From a virus, in IMG/VR virus record IMGVR_UViG_3300037119_000735, positions 1 through 41,793 of that record: 41,793 nucleotides of DNA; one strand, 5' to 3'. The notes beneath the pieces were generated by a model. That model made no database searches. It was given only the letters and a program-made list of their open reading frames with translations, and was not told where the DNA came from. Shown in pieces: positions 22,644 through 31,675 of this stretch. Position 1 is the first letter of the stretch, and each line of letters starts with the position of its first letter. Both the position numbers and the translations under genes were made by a program.

Positions 22644-24674
22644 GTGGGATTCCTTGACTTCCTGCTCCATCCAGCCGGCAAGGCGAGAGGATGGGATCAA
22701 CTCCCATCTCCCGTCACCGAGCGGAAGGCTAGCTGGACGATTGATGACTACCGCGCCGTCATCGTCACCCCGCTCGTGCATGGCCCGGGTGCAACCGACC
22801 TGCTGGCCGGCGCCTACGGGTCATCCGCCAATAGCGCCGTGTTCGCCTGTCTCCAGGTGATCGCCACGGCCCTCGCCGAGCCCGAGCTGAAGGTCTACCG
22901 GATCGCAGCCGGCGAGCGGGTCGAGGTGGACAACGCCCCGATCACCGATCTGCTCAAGCGTCCCAACCCGCACATGACGCTCGACACCCTGCTCTGGTAT
23001 CTGAGTAACTGCCTCAAGGTCGATGGCAACGCCTACTGGCGGAAGATGCGCGCCGGCAACCCGGACACCGGCAACGTGGTGGAGCTGTGGCCGATCAGCC
23101 CGAGCAGGCTGGAGCCACGTACGGTCAAGGACTCGGGCGACTTCATCTCCTTTTATCGTTATTACGTACGGCCCGGCGTCCACGAGGACATCCCGATTGA
23201 CAACATCGTCCACTTCAAGACGGGCCTCGATGACAAGGACCATCGGCTCGGCTGCGCGCCCCTGAAGCGCCTCGCTCGTGAGGTCTCATCCGACGACCAG
23301 GCCACACGGTACGCCGACCGCCTGCTCGCGAACCTCGCCATCAACGGTCTCTCGATGGAGTTCGACAAAGACATGGGCCCGATCGACCGTGCGACCGCCG
23401 ACGAGATGAAGGCCCGCATCCAGTCGGCCTACTCGGGCGACAACGTCGGCGCCGTCTCTGTCCTTAGCCCCGGCGCCAAGCTCGTGTCACATGGATTCAG
23501 CCCCGAACAGATGGACCTCAAGGTCTTGCACCGCGTGCCAGAGGAACGCATTGCCGCCGTGCTGGGCGTTCCTGCGATTGTGGCGGGTTTAGGGGCAGGA
23601 CTGGACCGGAGTACCTACTCCAACTTTTCAGAGGCTCGTGAGGCGTTTACGGAGATGACGCTCATTCCCTCGTGGCGCTCTATCGCTGCGACCATCACCC
23701 TCAGCCTTCTGCCCAACTTCAACAGCGAGAAGGGCATGGTCGTTGACTTCGACATTGACGACGTGCGAGCGCTCGGCGACGACGAGGACAAGAAGGCGAC
23801 CAGGTTGTCTGCCTACGTGGCAGCCGGCATCCTGACGACCGACGAAGCCCGCGCCGAGATCGGACGGGAGCCGTTGCCAGAGAGTGAGAAGCCGGCCGCG
23901 CCCGAGATCGTCACGATGCCGGCGCGACCAGCGGATATGCCCGCTCTACCCGAGGCTCGATCCTGGCCGCGCATCCTGACCCTGCCAGGACGCAAGGCAG
24001 CCAACGACCTGCCCGGCCAGTTCGGGCGGATGAAGGACAATCTTGAGCCGGACTGGTTCTCCGAGATCGAGGCGTTCCTGACCGCGCAAATGAGGAGGGT
24101 CAATGCACAGCTCAGGGCGGGAGCCGATACCGCTGAGGGACTGGTCGCCGAGGGCGAGGCGATCCTCCTGGGGGAGACTCTTACGCCGCTGCAAGTCAGC
24201 CTGCTTGACGATGTCGGCCGTCTGGTCGTGGCTGAGCTTGGCGTGGCCTTCGACCTCGACGACGCGGCCGCCCGAGAGTACCTCCGAGCGGCCGGCGGGA
24301 ATATCGTAGGAATAACTTCGACCACTCGTGACGCCGTCAGAGCGGCACTGATCGAAGGGCAGCAAGCCGGCGAAGGCATCCCCCAACTGGCCGCCCGCCT
24401 GGAGCAGCTACCGGCCTTCAACCGCGCCCGCGCCATCACGGTCGCCCGGACGGAGCTAGGCAACAGCACCAACCTCGCCGCGATCCAGAACTACCGCTCG
24501 TCTGGCGTCGTCGCCGGCGTCCGTGTCTTCGACGGCGACTACGACGCCGAGTGCATCGCCATGAACGGCCGAGTATTCAGCCTCGACCAGACACCGCCAA
24601 CCTTGCAGCACCCTCGCTGCCTGCGGGCCTTCGCGCCGATCACCGACGCATCAGAGCTGACGCGCTCAGCGTAA
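22644..24674 (+). CDS. Portal protein fused to MuF-type minor head protein
   Basis: About 676 residues; GTG 22644 is preferred over GTG 22635 because AGGGGG lies eight bases upstream. Residues 1-400 are an HK97-type portal (VFACLQVIATALAEP, LLKRPNPHMT, NIVHFKTG, VPAIVAGLGAGLDRSTYSN). After a Pro-rich linker, residues about 590-670 carry the MuF head morphogenesis signature, ITVARTELGNSTNLAAIQNY to the Cys/Asp/His-rich end HPRCLRAFAPI. A portal joined to a MuF domain is uncommon but known in phages. The fusion would bring the MuF part into the capsid with the portal ring. Confidence 0.88.
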   Translation: MGFLDFLLHPAGKARGWDQLPSPVTERKASWTIDDYRAVIVTPLVHGPGATDLLAGAYGSSANSAVFACLQVIATALAEPELKVYRIAAGERVEVDNAPITDLLKRPNPHMTLDTLLWYLSNCLKVDGNAYWRKMRAGNPDTGNVVELWPISPSRLEPRTVKDSGDFISFYRYYVRPGVHEDIPIDNIVHFKTGLDDKDHRLGCAPLKRLAREVSSDDQATRYADRLLANLAINGLSMEFDKDMGPIDRATADEMKARIQSAYSGDNVGAVSVLSPGAKLVSHGFSPEQMDLKVLHRVPEERIAAVLGVPAIVAGLGAGLDRSTYSNFSEAREAFTEMTLIPSWRSIAATITLSLLPNFNSEKGMVVDFDIDDVRALGDDEDKKATRLSAYVAAGILTTDEARAEIGREPLPESEKPAAPEIVTMPARPADMPALPEARSWPRILTLPGRKAANDLPGQFGRMKDNLEPDWFSEIEAFLTAQMRRVNAQLRAGADTAEGLVAEGEAILLGETLTPLQVSLLDDVGRLVVAELGVAFDLDDAAAREYLRAAGGNIVGITSTTRDAVRAALIEGQQAGEGIPQLAARLEQLPAFNRARAITVARTELGNSTNLAAIQNYRSSGVVAGVRVFDGDYDAECIAMNGRVFSLDQTPPTLQHPRCLRAFAPITDASELTRSA

Positions 24675-24686
24675 AGGAGAGATACC

Positions 24687-25106
24687 GTGGCCCTCGACCC
24701 GAGCATTACCACCGCAGCTGCCAACGCCGCCTGTGACGCGGTCGTCGACCTGATCGACGCCGGCACCCCGCCCGGCCTGTTGAAGATTTACAGCGGCACC
24801 GTCCCGACCAATGCGAACGCCGCGTTGGGTGGCGCCACGCTGCTCGGCACGCTGACGTTCAGTAACCCGGCCTTCGGGGCGGCTGCGGCTGGCGTGGCGA
24901 CTGCCTCGGCGATCACGTCCGACACCTCGGCCGATGCGACCGGCACGGCGTCGTTCTTCCGGATCACCAACGCCGCTGGCACGGTCATCATCCAGGGCGA
25001 GGTCGGGACATCAGGTTGTGACCTGAACCTGTCGTCCGTCGCCATCACCATCGGCGGCACGATCGCTATTTCGTCGCTCACGTACACACAGCAGGGCCTC
25101 GCGTAA
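24687..25106 (+). CDS. Virion-associated protein, unassigned
   Basis: A 139-residue protein starting with GTG at 24687 behind AAAGGAGAG. It is Ala/Thr/Gly-rich with strands such as GLLKIYSGTVPT and VATASAITSDT. Members of this type occur in many phages beside tail or head genes. It lies between portal and a secreted protein. A structural role is inferred from position. Confidence 0.6.
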   Translation: MALDPSITTAAANAACDAVVDLIDAGTPPGLLKIYSGTVPTNANAALGGATLLGTLTFSNPAFGAAAAGVATASAITSDTSADATGTASFFRITNAAGTVIIQGEVGTSGCDLNLSSVAITIGGTIAISSLTYTQQGLA

Positions 25107-25112
25107 GGAGCC

Positions 25113-26750
25113 ATGATGCCGCAACCACGACACATCATCAGTGGACTGGTGCTGGCTGCCGTGGTTGCGGCAGTCTCGCTCTCCGACCGACCGTCCATGA
25201 CGGTCACGGCTCAGACGGGCAGCTCGTCCTACCTGGAGAACTTCGACCGGTACGAGACGAGTGCTCCGATGCCGCTCGTCTCGTACGTTCCACCAGCCGG
25301 CGGCCAACGATCCAACACCCTGGAGATCCTGACGCACTCGCGAAACGGTGATACGTGGCAGGCCCTCAACCACATGCTGATGGATCACGGTTCGGCCTGT
25401 CAGGCACCACCGGCCCAGCACGACCCCGGCGACCCCCTGCTCTACCCTCAGTCGTCGTTCATCTGCGCGGCCAATCCCCATCTGATGACGGCCTTGAATG
25501 GGGAGGGCTACGCGGCGATGTTCCTCACCCCAAACCATCAGGTCGACTTCTCGGCCGGCGAAGCGGTCATCACGTTCGACCTCTCGACGTTCCGCACGGC
25601 TGACCGCGACTGGATCGACGTCTGGGTGACGCCGTTCGCCCAGGCGGTGACGATCCCGTTTGAGGGTGGCGATGTTGACGCACAGGGCTATCCGATGAAC
25701 AGCGTCAACATCAAGATGCACGGTCGTCGTGGCGAGACAGGGTTTGATGTGAGCGACATCCGTAACGGTATCGCGTCGTTCTTCCCGCCCGGTGCCGGCC
25801 CGCACTGGTACCTGGGCATGGAGTCGATTCCCGGGTTCATCCCGTCAGCCAGTCGTCGCGACACCTTCGAGATTCGCATCTCGAAGACCCACATCAAGGT
25901 CTGGATGCCGCAGTACGGGATGACCTGGGTAGATCGCGATTGGGTGGCGCCGCTTGAGTTCAGCCGTGGGGTCGTGCAACTCGGGCACCACAGCTACACC
26001 CCGACCAAGGACTGTGTCCCGGCCGACTGCACCCCGCAGACGTGGCACTGGGACAACATCGCCATCAGTCCGTCGATCCCGTTTACGCAGATCCACGCCA
26101 ACGAGCGGGCGTCCTTCGAGGCGTCGACGGGTCAGGTGATGGCCTTTACCTTCCCGGCCCCGGCACCCCCGAACGCCTTTCTCCGGATCGACGCAATCGG
26201 TCAGGGCTACGAGGTCAGCACCGATGGCGGCGCGACCTGGGCAACGCTGACACGGCAGGCGTCGAGCAGGGACGACCCCGGCCACGTCAGGCCGTACCAC
26301 CACCCGATCCCAGCTGGCACGACCTCCGCGCAGTTTCGCACGACCGAATCCGGCTGGTGGGGCCTGGGCATGATTGATGACGTGTCGATCTGGGCCGAGC
26401 AGTCTCCATCGGTCCCGACCCCACCAGTGGCGACCCCGACTTCGCTGCCGCCAACCGCGACGCCTGAGCCGCCGACGAGCACGCCAGCCCAGACAGGCAC
26501 GCCGCTCCCGACGTTCACGCCGGCACCGTCTCCACCAACCGCTACCAGCATCGCGGCTGCCACCAACACAGCAGTTGTGGCGACCGCAACCTCGGTTGCT
26601 GCCACCAGCACGGCGATTGTGGCGACCGCGACTGCCCATGCTGCGACCGCGACGGCGATTGCCACGCAAGCCGGAACACCAGCGCCGATGGGGAGTTGCA
26701 CGGTCACGGTGGCGAAGAACGGAAAGTCCGGCTCCTGGAGTTGTCCGTGA
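25113..26750 (+). CDS. Secreted protein with Thr/Pro stalk
   Basis: A 545-residue protein. Residues 1-34 look like a signal peptide (IISGLVLAAVVAAVSLS, cleaved near VTAQ-T). Residues about 40-350 form a beta-sandwich-like region with many aromatic and His residues (DWIDVWVTPFAQAV). Residues 440-520 are a low-complexity Pro/Thr/Ala stalk with ATPEPPTSTP and ATATAIATQ. The C-terminus has CTVTV, typical of an anchored domain. It may be an exported adhesin or surface protein. A signal peptide is unusual for a virion protein, and the stalk resembles Chloroflexota surface proteins, so host origin is possible. Confidence 0.65.
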   Translation: MMPQPRHIISGLVLAAVVAAVSLSDRPSMTVTAQTGSSSYLENFDRYETSAPMPLVSYVPPAGGQRSNTLEILTHSRNGDTWQALNHMLMDHGSACQAPPAQHDPGDPLLYPQSSFICAANPHLMTALNGEGYAAMFLTPNHQVDFSAGEAVITFDLSTFRTADRDWIDVWVTPFAQAVTIPFEGGDVDAQGYPMNSVNIKMHGRRGETGFDVSDIRNGIASFFPPGAGPHWYLGMESIPGFIPSASRRDTFEIRISKTHIKVWMPQYGMTWVDRDWVAPLEFSRGVVQLGHHSYTPTKDCVPADCTPQTWHWDNIAISPSIPFTQIHANERASFEASTGQVMAFTFPAPAPPNAFLRIDAIGQGYEVSTDGGATWATLTRQASSRDDPGHVRPYHHPIPAGTTSAQFRTTESGWWGLGMIDDVSIWAEQSPSVPTPPVATPTSLPPTATPEPPTSTPAQTGTPLPTFTPAPSPPTATSIAAATNTAVVATATSVAATSTAIVATATAHAATATAIATQAGTPAPMGSCTVTVAKNGKSGSWSCP

Positions 26751-27241
26751 TGGCCGTCAATCTCGCTGCCCTGAAAACAGAGATCCAGACCGATCCGCTG
26801 ACGTATGGATACGCCCCGCTGGTTGCTGCCAACCGCCCGGGCGCCGTAGCCGAACTGCTGAGTAGGATTCGTGATGGTACAGATGGTGAGGCGGCGATCA
26901 CCGTCCGGCGGGCCGACATCAGCTCGCAGGAGATCGTTCAGGCCATCGACGTGGCCGACTACACGGCCCTGCCCGGCAGTCCGACCGCCGCGCAGCTCTC
27001 GGCAGAGCGGCGCTATCTGGCGTGGTTGACGCTGATCGCCGCGGCTCCGACTGTGCGACTCCTTGCCGATGACGGCTCGAATACACCCGTCGTTGCCAAC
27101 CTGCTCGCGATGTTCCCGGCGAGCGGCACGCGGACGCGACTGCTCGCGCTCGCCTCGCGCTTCGGCTCTCGATCCGAGCAGTTGTTTGGGACTGGCACAC
27201 TCGTCACCTCGACGGACGTGATCGAGGCATTGGAGTCCTAG
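26750..27241 (+). CDS. Structural protein, unassigned
   Basis: A 163-residue protein starting at ATG 26750, overlapping the previous stop (TGATG). It is Ala/Leu-rich and helical with a strand-like end, and has LKTEIQTDPLTYGYAPLV at the N-terminus. The N-terminal motif resembles a common uncharacterised phage family located among tail and fibre genes. The exact role is unknown. Confidence 0.6.
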   Translation: MAVNLAALKTEIQTDPLTYGYAPLVAANRPGAVAELLSRIRDGTDGEAAITVRRADISSQEIVQAIDVADYTALPGSPTAAQLSAERRYLAWLTLIAAAPTVRLLADDGSNTPVVANLLAMFPASGTRTRLLALASRFGSRSEQLFGTGTLVTSTDVIEALES

Positions 27242-27242
27242 T

Positions 27243-27731
27243 ATGCCCAACGATATTTTCCGCGAGTTAGGCACCCCGATCACGTTCCGGGATTCGGCCG
27301 GTGACGCCGTCATCACCCTGCTCAACCTTGCCGCCGGTGCCGGACGGATCAGCGCCCGCTATGACCAGGGTGCAGGATCGAAGCCGCGCATCTGGGAGTG
27401 GCGTGCGGTGATCCAGTGGGAGACGGCGCCCGCCGTGGGTGAAGTCGCTGAGATTTACCTGGCCGAGTCGGACGGGACATACATGGACGGCACGCTTGGG
27501 ACGGCCGATGCCGCGCTCGGGTCGGACAAACGAAAGAACCTGAAGCTGCTCGGCGTCGTCATCGCTGATAGCGTGAGCACCGCGACCGACAACATCGCCT
27601 CGGGCCTGTGCATCGTCAACCAGCGGTATTTTAGTATCGGCGTCTGGAACGCCTCGGTCGCTGACAATCTGGAGAACACGGCCAACGCCTGTCGGGTCAT
27701 CATGACGCCGGCGTACGACGAAGTGCAGTAG
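27243..27731 (+). CDS. Structural protein, unassigned
   Basis: A 162-residue protein one base after its upstream neighbour. It has many beta-strand segments (RIWEWRAVIQWETAPAV, YFSIGVWNASVA), as in small virion decoration or fibre-base proteins. It precedes the large repetitive fibre gene by three bases. No domain named. Confidence 0.6.
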   Translation: MPNDIFRELGTPITFRDSAGDAVITLLNLAAGAGRISARYDQGAGSKPRIWEWRAVIQWETAPAVGEVAEIYLAESDGTYMDGTLGTADAALGSDKRKNLKLLGVVIADSVSTATDNIASGLCIVNQRYFSIGVWNASVADNLENTANACRVIMTPAYDEVQ

Positions 27732-27734
27732 CGC

Positions 27735-30434
27735 ATGCGGCAGTGGCGCTGGACGAAGCCGCCGCCAATCGGGACGCCGCTCGACCCCGCGTGGGAGCGC
27801 AATCTGGCCGGGGTCTGGGTGGCGAACGCCGGCGGCAAGCTGATGCCGGATCTGTCCCGCTGGCGCAACCATGCCGTGCTCCCAAGCGGAGCCGCATACG
27901 CCGAGCGGGGCGTCCAGAACAGTTCTTCGGCAGCCGCCGTAACGGCGACGGATCGGAGCAACGGCCAGACGATCTCGCAGGGGACGTTTATCACATTCGC
28001 GAGCCTCACGGCGGGCTCTATCAATGGGTACGGCGGCGTGCTGGTCAAGCAAAGCGGCACCAGTTCGACGCGGAACGGCCTTGCTGTTGCCAACACCGCC
28101 AGCCACCTCGGGTACTTTTGGCATACCGTCGGGGACGAGTTCGACCAGGGGACCACCCCCGGCTTGCCGTCGCTCACGACCGGCGTACCGGCGCTGCACG
28201 CCGTCTCGGTGCGACCGGACCGGGCGCTCCTCTTCGAGGACGGGAGGACGTACGAGAACGTCAAGACGCATAGCCCGATCACGATTGACGGCGTCTGGAA
28301 GCTCGGTGTCGACGATGTCGTCGGCCTCAACCGGACCGTTGGCGCCGTCTACTACGTCGCCTACGTGTGGCTCGACCGCGCGCTGACACTCGGTGAACTG
28401 CACGCACTCAAGGCCGATCCATACGCGCCGTTCGCGCCGCCCGTCTGGCGGCGGTACTTCATACCGCCTGGAGGGGGCGCTACCGGCACCGGGGCCATCA
28501 GCGTCGGCGCCCCGGCCGTTGCCGGCACCGGGACCGTCTTCAACCCCCCGACCGTTGTCGCGGCTGGCACGGCAGCGTACACCGCCACCAACGCTACTGC
28601 CATCTCTCCGGGCCTGCCGGCCGGCTTCGCCGCCAATGACATTCACGTCCTGATCGCCGCTCGTGGCGACAACACGGCGATGACGACGTTGTCCGGCTGG
28701 AACTCGTTATCTGCCGCCAACAACACGGCAGCATTCCGGGTCGAGGTCTGGTGGCGCCGAGCGGTCGGCGGCGACACCGCCCCGACCATCACGTTCGGGT
28801 CGGGCACCGTCGTTCGGGGCGCCCAGATTATCGGCATCAGAGGATGTCCGACCAACGTCGACCCGTTCGCGGTCGCGCTCAGCCGGTCCGATAACGCCGC
28901 CTCGGCGACCGTCACGTTTGCGACGATCACGCCGGACCAGGCGAAGACGCTGCTGCTGGCACTGTACGCCTACGAGGACGACCCATCGGCGGCATCGCAG
29001 ATCACGAACTGGTCGGTCTTCACGGTCAGCACCAGCGCCCTCGGCAGCGACATGGCGTTGGGCTACGCCAACATCGTCTGGCCGACGGCCAACAGCGCGA
29101 CGGGCGCCCTGACCTCGACGGTATCGGGCGGGACGTTCGCCAACAGCCCGAACACCGGCGTCATCCTCTCGCTGGCGCCGGTCGCCCTCACGATCACCGG
29201 CACCGGCGCTATCAGCCTGAGCCCGCCCGTCGTTGCCGGCACCGGGACATCGAGCGCACCGAGCAACGACGGCGCCATCACCATCGGGGCGCCGCAGCTC
29301 GCCGGCACCGGCACATTCACGACCACTGGTACAGGGGCGCCGTCGATAGCGAAGCCAGTTCTGGCAGGTACGGGATCATTCGCCACCACGGGGGCAGGAG
29401 CGGCCAGTATTGGTGTTCCGGTGGTGGCCGGTACTGGGTCATTCGGGGTTACCGGGTCAGGCGCGGTCAGTATCGCCGGGCCAGTCCTCGCGGCTACTGG
29501 CTCATTCGCCACCGTAGGCACCGGCAGCGTCAGCATCGGTATCCCGGTCCTGGCGGCAACGGGCACGTTTAGCACAACCGGGGCCGGCGCTGTCAGCATC
29601 GGCACTCCGGTCCTGGCCGGGACCGGCGTAGCCTTCGACCCGCCCGTAACGGGCACCGGCAGCGTCAGCCTGAGCCCGCCAGTCATCGCTGGCACCGGCA
29701 CCTTTACGCCCGTTGGGGCGATCACGGGCACAGGGGCGGTGAGTGTAGGTGCTCCGGTCGTCAGCGCGGCGGGCAGCTTCACGACCACCGGCAGCGGCGC
29801 AATCGCGGTTCTCCCCCCGGCGATCGCCGCTGCCGGTTCCTTTGCCACAACGGGATCAGGGGCCATCAGCATCGGTGGGCCTGCGGTCGCCGGCTCGGGT
29901 TCGGCGGTCGATCCCGGTACCGGGTCGGGGGCTATCGGCATCGCCGCCCCGGTGCTGATAGCCTCCGGCGTCTTCAGCACATCGGGGACTGGCGCCCTGT
30001 CGGTCGCTGCTCCAGGTGTCGCCGGCACCGGTACGTTCACGCCGCTGGGGATCAGCGGTACGGGCGCCATCACGGTCGGTGGGCCTCAGATACAGGGTAC
30101 CGGCTCGTTTGCCACCACAGGCGCAGGAACGGTCACTGTTGGGGCTCCTGCTGTTGCCGGTACCGGGACATTCCAGACGCTCACGTTTGCCGGCACCGGG
30201 ACGATCACGATACCAGCGCCAGTCCTGACCGGCACCGGCACCCTGATCTACACCGGCACCGGCACGATCACGATTCCTGGCCCGCTGCTCTCGGGCTACT
30301 CGGTGCTCGCCACCAGGGCGGCAGCATCGGACTCGGCGTACGGGGGAGCTGTCGGCAGCGACGCCGCCTACACCGGGGCGGGCTCAGGCGACCTGGCGCT
30401 CGTGGGAGCTACAGCAAGCGATGAGGAGGTGTGA
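27735..30434 (+). CDS. Tail fibre with LamG-like head and GTG/TTG repeats
   Basis: An 899-residue protein. Residues 1-230 look like a LamG/concanavalin fold (GVWVANAGGKLMPDLSRWRN, and ALFEDG-like strand motifs). Residues 270-480 form a second beta domain. Residues about 485-860 are near-identical repeats of about 18-21 residues: (T)GTGAISIGAPVVAGTGT followed by a short spacer such as FATTG. About 17 copies can be counted by eye. The protein is a good candidate for a receptor-binding fibre; the repeats would form a long beta-fibrous shaft. It lies just before the glycosyltransferase island. Confidence 0.7.
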   Translation: MRQWRWTKPPPIGTPLDPAWERNLAGVWVANAGGKLMPDLSRWRNHAVLPSGAAYAERGVQNSSSAAAVTATDRSNGQTISQGTFITFASLTAGSINGYGGVLVKQSGTSSTRNGLAVANTASHLGYFWHTVGDEFDQGTTPGLPSLTTGVPALHAVSVRPDRALLFEDGRTYENVKTHSPITIDGVWKLGVDDVVGLNRTVGAVYYVAYVWLDRALTLGELHALKADPYAPFAPPVWRRYFIPPGGGATGTGAISVGAPAVAGTGTVFNPPTVVAAGTAAYTATNATAISPGLPAGFAANDIHVLIAARGDNTAMTTLSGWNSLSAANNTAAFRVEVWWRRAVGGDTAPTITFGSGTVVRGAQIIGIRGCPTNVDPFAVALSRSDNAASATVTFATITPDQAKTLLLALYAYEDDPSAASQITNWSVFTVSTSALGSDMALGYANIVWPTANSATGALTSTVSGGTFANSPNTGVILSLAPVALTITGTGAISLSPPVVAGTGTSSAPSNDGAITIGAPQLAGTGTFTTTGTGAPSIAKPVLAGTGSFATTGAGAASIGVPVVAGTGSFGVTGSGAVSIAGPVLAATGSFATVGTGSVSIGIPVLAATGTFSTTGAGAVSIGTPVLAGTGVAFDPPVTGTGSVSLSPPVIAGTGTFTPVGAITGTGAVSVGAPVVSAAGSFTTTGSGAIAVLPPAIAAAGSFATTGSGAISIGGPAVAGSGSAVDPGTGSGAIGIAAPVLIASGVFSTSGTGALSVAAPGVAGTGTFTPLGISGTGAITVGGPQIQGTGSFATTGAGTVTVGAPAVAGTGTFQTLTFAGTGTITIPAPVLTGTGTLIYTGTGTITIPGPLLSGYSVLATRAAASDSAYGGAVGSDAAYTGAGSGDLALVGATASDEEV
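29190..30300 (+). repeat. Coding repeats of the fibre gene
   Basis: Repeated DNA of about 54-63 bases encodes the consensus GTGAISIGAPVVAGTGTF-TT. The copies differ mainly at third positions, so selection acts on the protein repeat rather than the DNA. The copy number may vary between strains by recombination. Confidence 0.75.
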
Positions 30435-30721
30435 TGTCAGCCTATGCGCGGGGCCAGTCAGTCAGGCTCTATGTTGCCTTTACGGATAGTGCCGGCGTCG
30501 CGGCCAACCCGACGACCGTCACCTGTGAGGTCGAGGAGCCGGACGGGACGGAGACCACGTACACCACGCCGACCATCACCAACCCGTCAACTGGCACCTT
30601 TCAACTGATCGTGGTGCCCGATCAGTCTGGCATGTACTCCTACCGCTGGGAAGGCACCACCGGGACCAGCGTTGCCGTCGACGAGGATCAGTTCCACGTA
30701 CTCGGCAGCGTCTTCCCATGA
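30434..30721 (+). CDS. Small beta-sandwich protein
   Basis: A 95-residue protein starting at ATG 30434, overlapping the fibre stop (TGATG) and preceded by GAGGAGG. The sequence VRLYVAFTDSAGVAANPT, EEPDGTETTY and GMYSYRWEGT has an immunoglobulin-like pattern, often used for fibre attachment. It overlaps the first glycosyltransferase by four bases. Confidence 0.6.
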   Translation: MSAYARGQSVRLYVAFTDSAGVAANPTTVTCEVEEPDGTETTYTTPTITNPSTGTFQLIVVPDQSGMYSYRWEGTTGTSVAVDEDQFHVLGSVFP

Positions 30722-31353
30722 GGCCGTTGGTGTCCGTGGTAACCCCGACGTGGCAACGGCCGGAGCTGCTGGCAGAAACCATCCGCCATCTTCGGGAGCA
30801 GGACTACCCGAACATGCTGGAGCACCTGATCGTCAGCGACGGCCCGGACATGCGCGTCGAGCAGGTGCTCGACCATGCCAGGCTGCGGACGGAGTACGGG
30901 AATCCGCAACTGTTCTCTGTGCAGCTTGGCCGGAACTGGTCAGGCCTGATGCCGTCGTCGTTCGGGATAGCGCCGCTGCTGGTCGGCTACCTGATGGCGA
31001 GAGGTGACTACGTTGCCAATCTCTCAGACGATGACAGGATGAGCCCAGACTACATCAGCCGCCTAGTCGCGCTGCTCGAAGAGACGGGCGCGGATTTCGC
31101 CTACAGCAAGGCGCGTTTCTACTGGTCCGACCAGCGGCCGGAGGACGGCTACGACATCGGGACTGATCCGCCCCAGCACGGGCAGATCACGAGCATGGTG
31201 GCACGCACATCCTGTTTCTGGCGGTTCGGCATGCCGCGATGGTCCAGCCACCCCGTGGACTGGAGTCTGATTTCAGACTGGATTTCCGCCGGCGCCAGAT
31301 GGGCATTCCTGCCAGAGGTGCTGTTCTGGCACCGAGCGGACCAGAGAGGCTAG
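30718..31353 (+). CDS. Family 2 glycosyltransferase A
   Basis: A 211-residue GT-A enzyme. The N-terminal RPLVSVVTPTWQRPELLAET is the nucleotide-sugar binding start, and LSDDDRMSP at 102-110 includes the metal-binding DXD-like motif. Paralogous to the gene at 32922-33527, with shared YSKA, GQIT and FLPEVLF-type segments. The final stop overlaps by two bases the stop of a decayed endonuclease on the other strand. It could decorate the adjacent fibre, the host surface, or DNA. Confidence 0.85.
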   Translation: MRPLVSVVTPTWQRPELLAETIRHLREQDYPNMLEHLIVSDGPDMRVEQVLDHARLRTEYGNPQLFSVQLGRNWSGLMPSSFGIAPLLVGYLMARGDYVANLSDDDRMSPDYISRLVALLEETGADFAYSKARFYWSDQRPEDGYDIGTDPPQHGQITSMVARTSCFWRFGMPRWSSHPVDWSLISDWISAGARWAFLPEVLFWHRADQRG

Positions 31354-31583
31354 ACGTGCTTCCAGTTCTTACGCTGAATCACCGCATACAGCGTGCTGGT
31401 ATTGATGCCCATCTGGTGCGCCAGCGCCTTGACCGTGATGTCGCCCTCAGCGTGACGGCGTCGCGCCTCGATCACGATGGCTTCGGTCAGTTTCGCTACG
31501 CAGTGGGCAGGGATCGGGCCGTTCCGATCAACCTTGGCCCAGAACGTAGCTACGCGCTGCTCGGGCGTATACTTGGCTGGTAT
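31350..31583 (-). pseudogene. Remnant of HNH homing endonuclease
   Basis: The minus strand reads PAKYTPEQR, then after a one-base shift ATFWAKVDRNGPIPAHC and AKLTEAIVIEARRRH, and ends with HQMGINTSTLYAVI and NWKHV. FW-KVD and NGPIP are the beginning and middle of the HNH core, and the rest is the usual C-terminal helix-turn-helix of these enzymes. The nuclease centre between them is deleted. The start-codon position (complement 31581-31583) reads ATA instead of ATG, with GAGGGGGA upstream. I read this as a decayed element. Confidence 0.7.
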
Positions 31584-31603
31584 CGAGATTCCCCCTCGGT
31601 GTC

Positions 31604-31633
31604 GCCCCCGGCCGTTGACGCGGTAGCGGGGGC
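31604..31633 (-). promoter_or_regulatory. Conserved two-stem hairpin in decayed HNH leader (copy 2)
   Basis: GCCCCCG (31604-31610) pairs with CGGGGGC (31627-31633); the inner stem CCG/CGG with loop TTGACG is identical to copy 1 (1574-1602). The compensatory A:T to C:G change in the outer stem supports a real structure. It ends 20 bases before the putative start. Confidence 0.7.
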
Positions 31634-31675
31634 TTCGTGCGTCAATTATACCAGTTCGCTTCGAGTGGATCAGCC

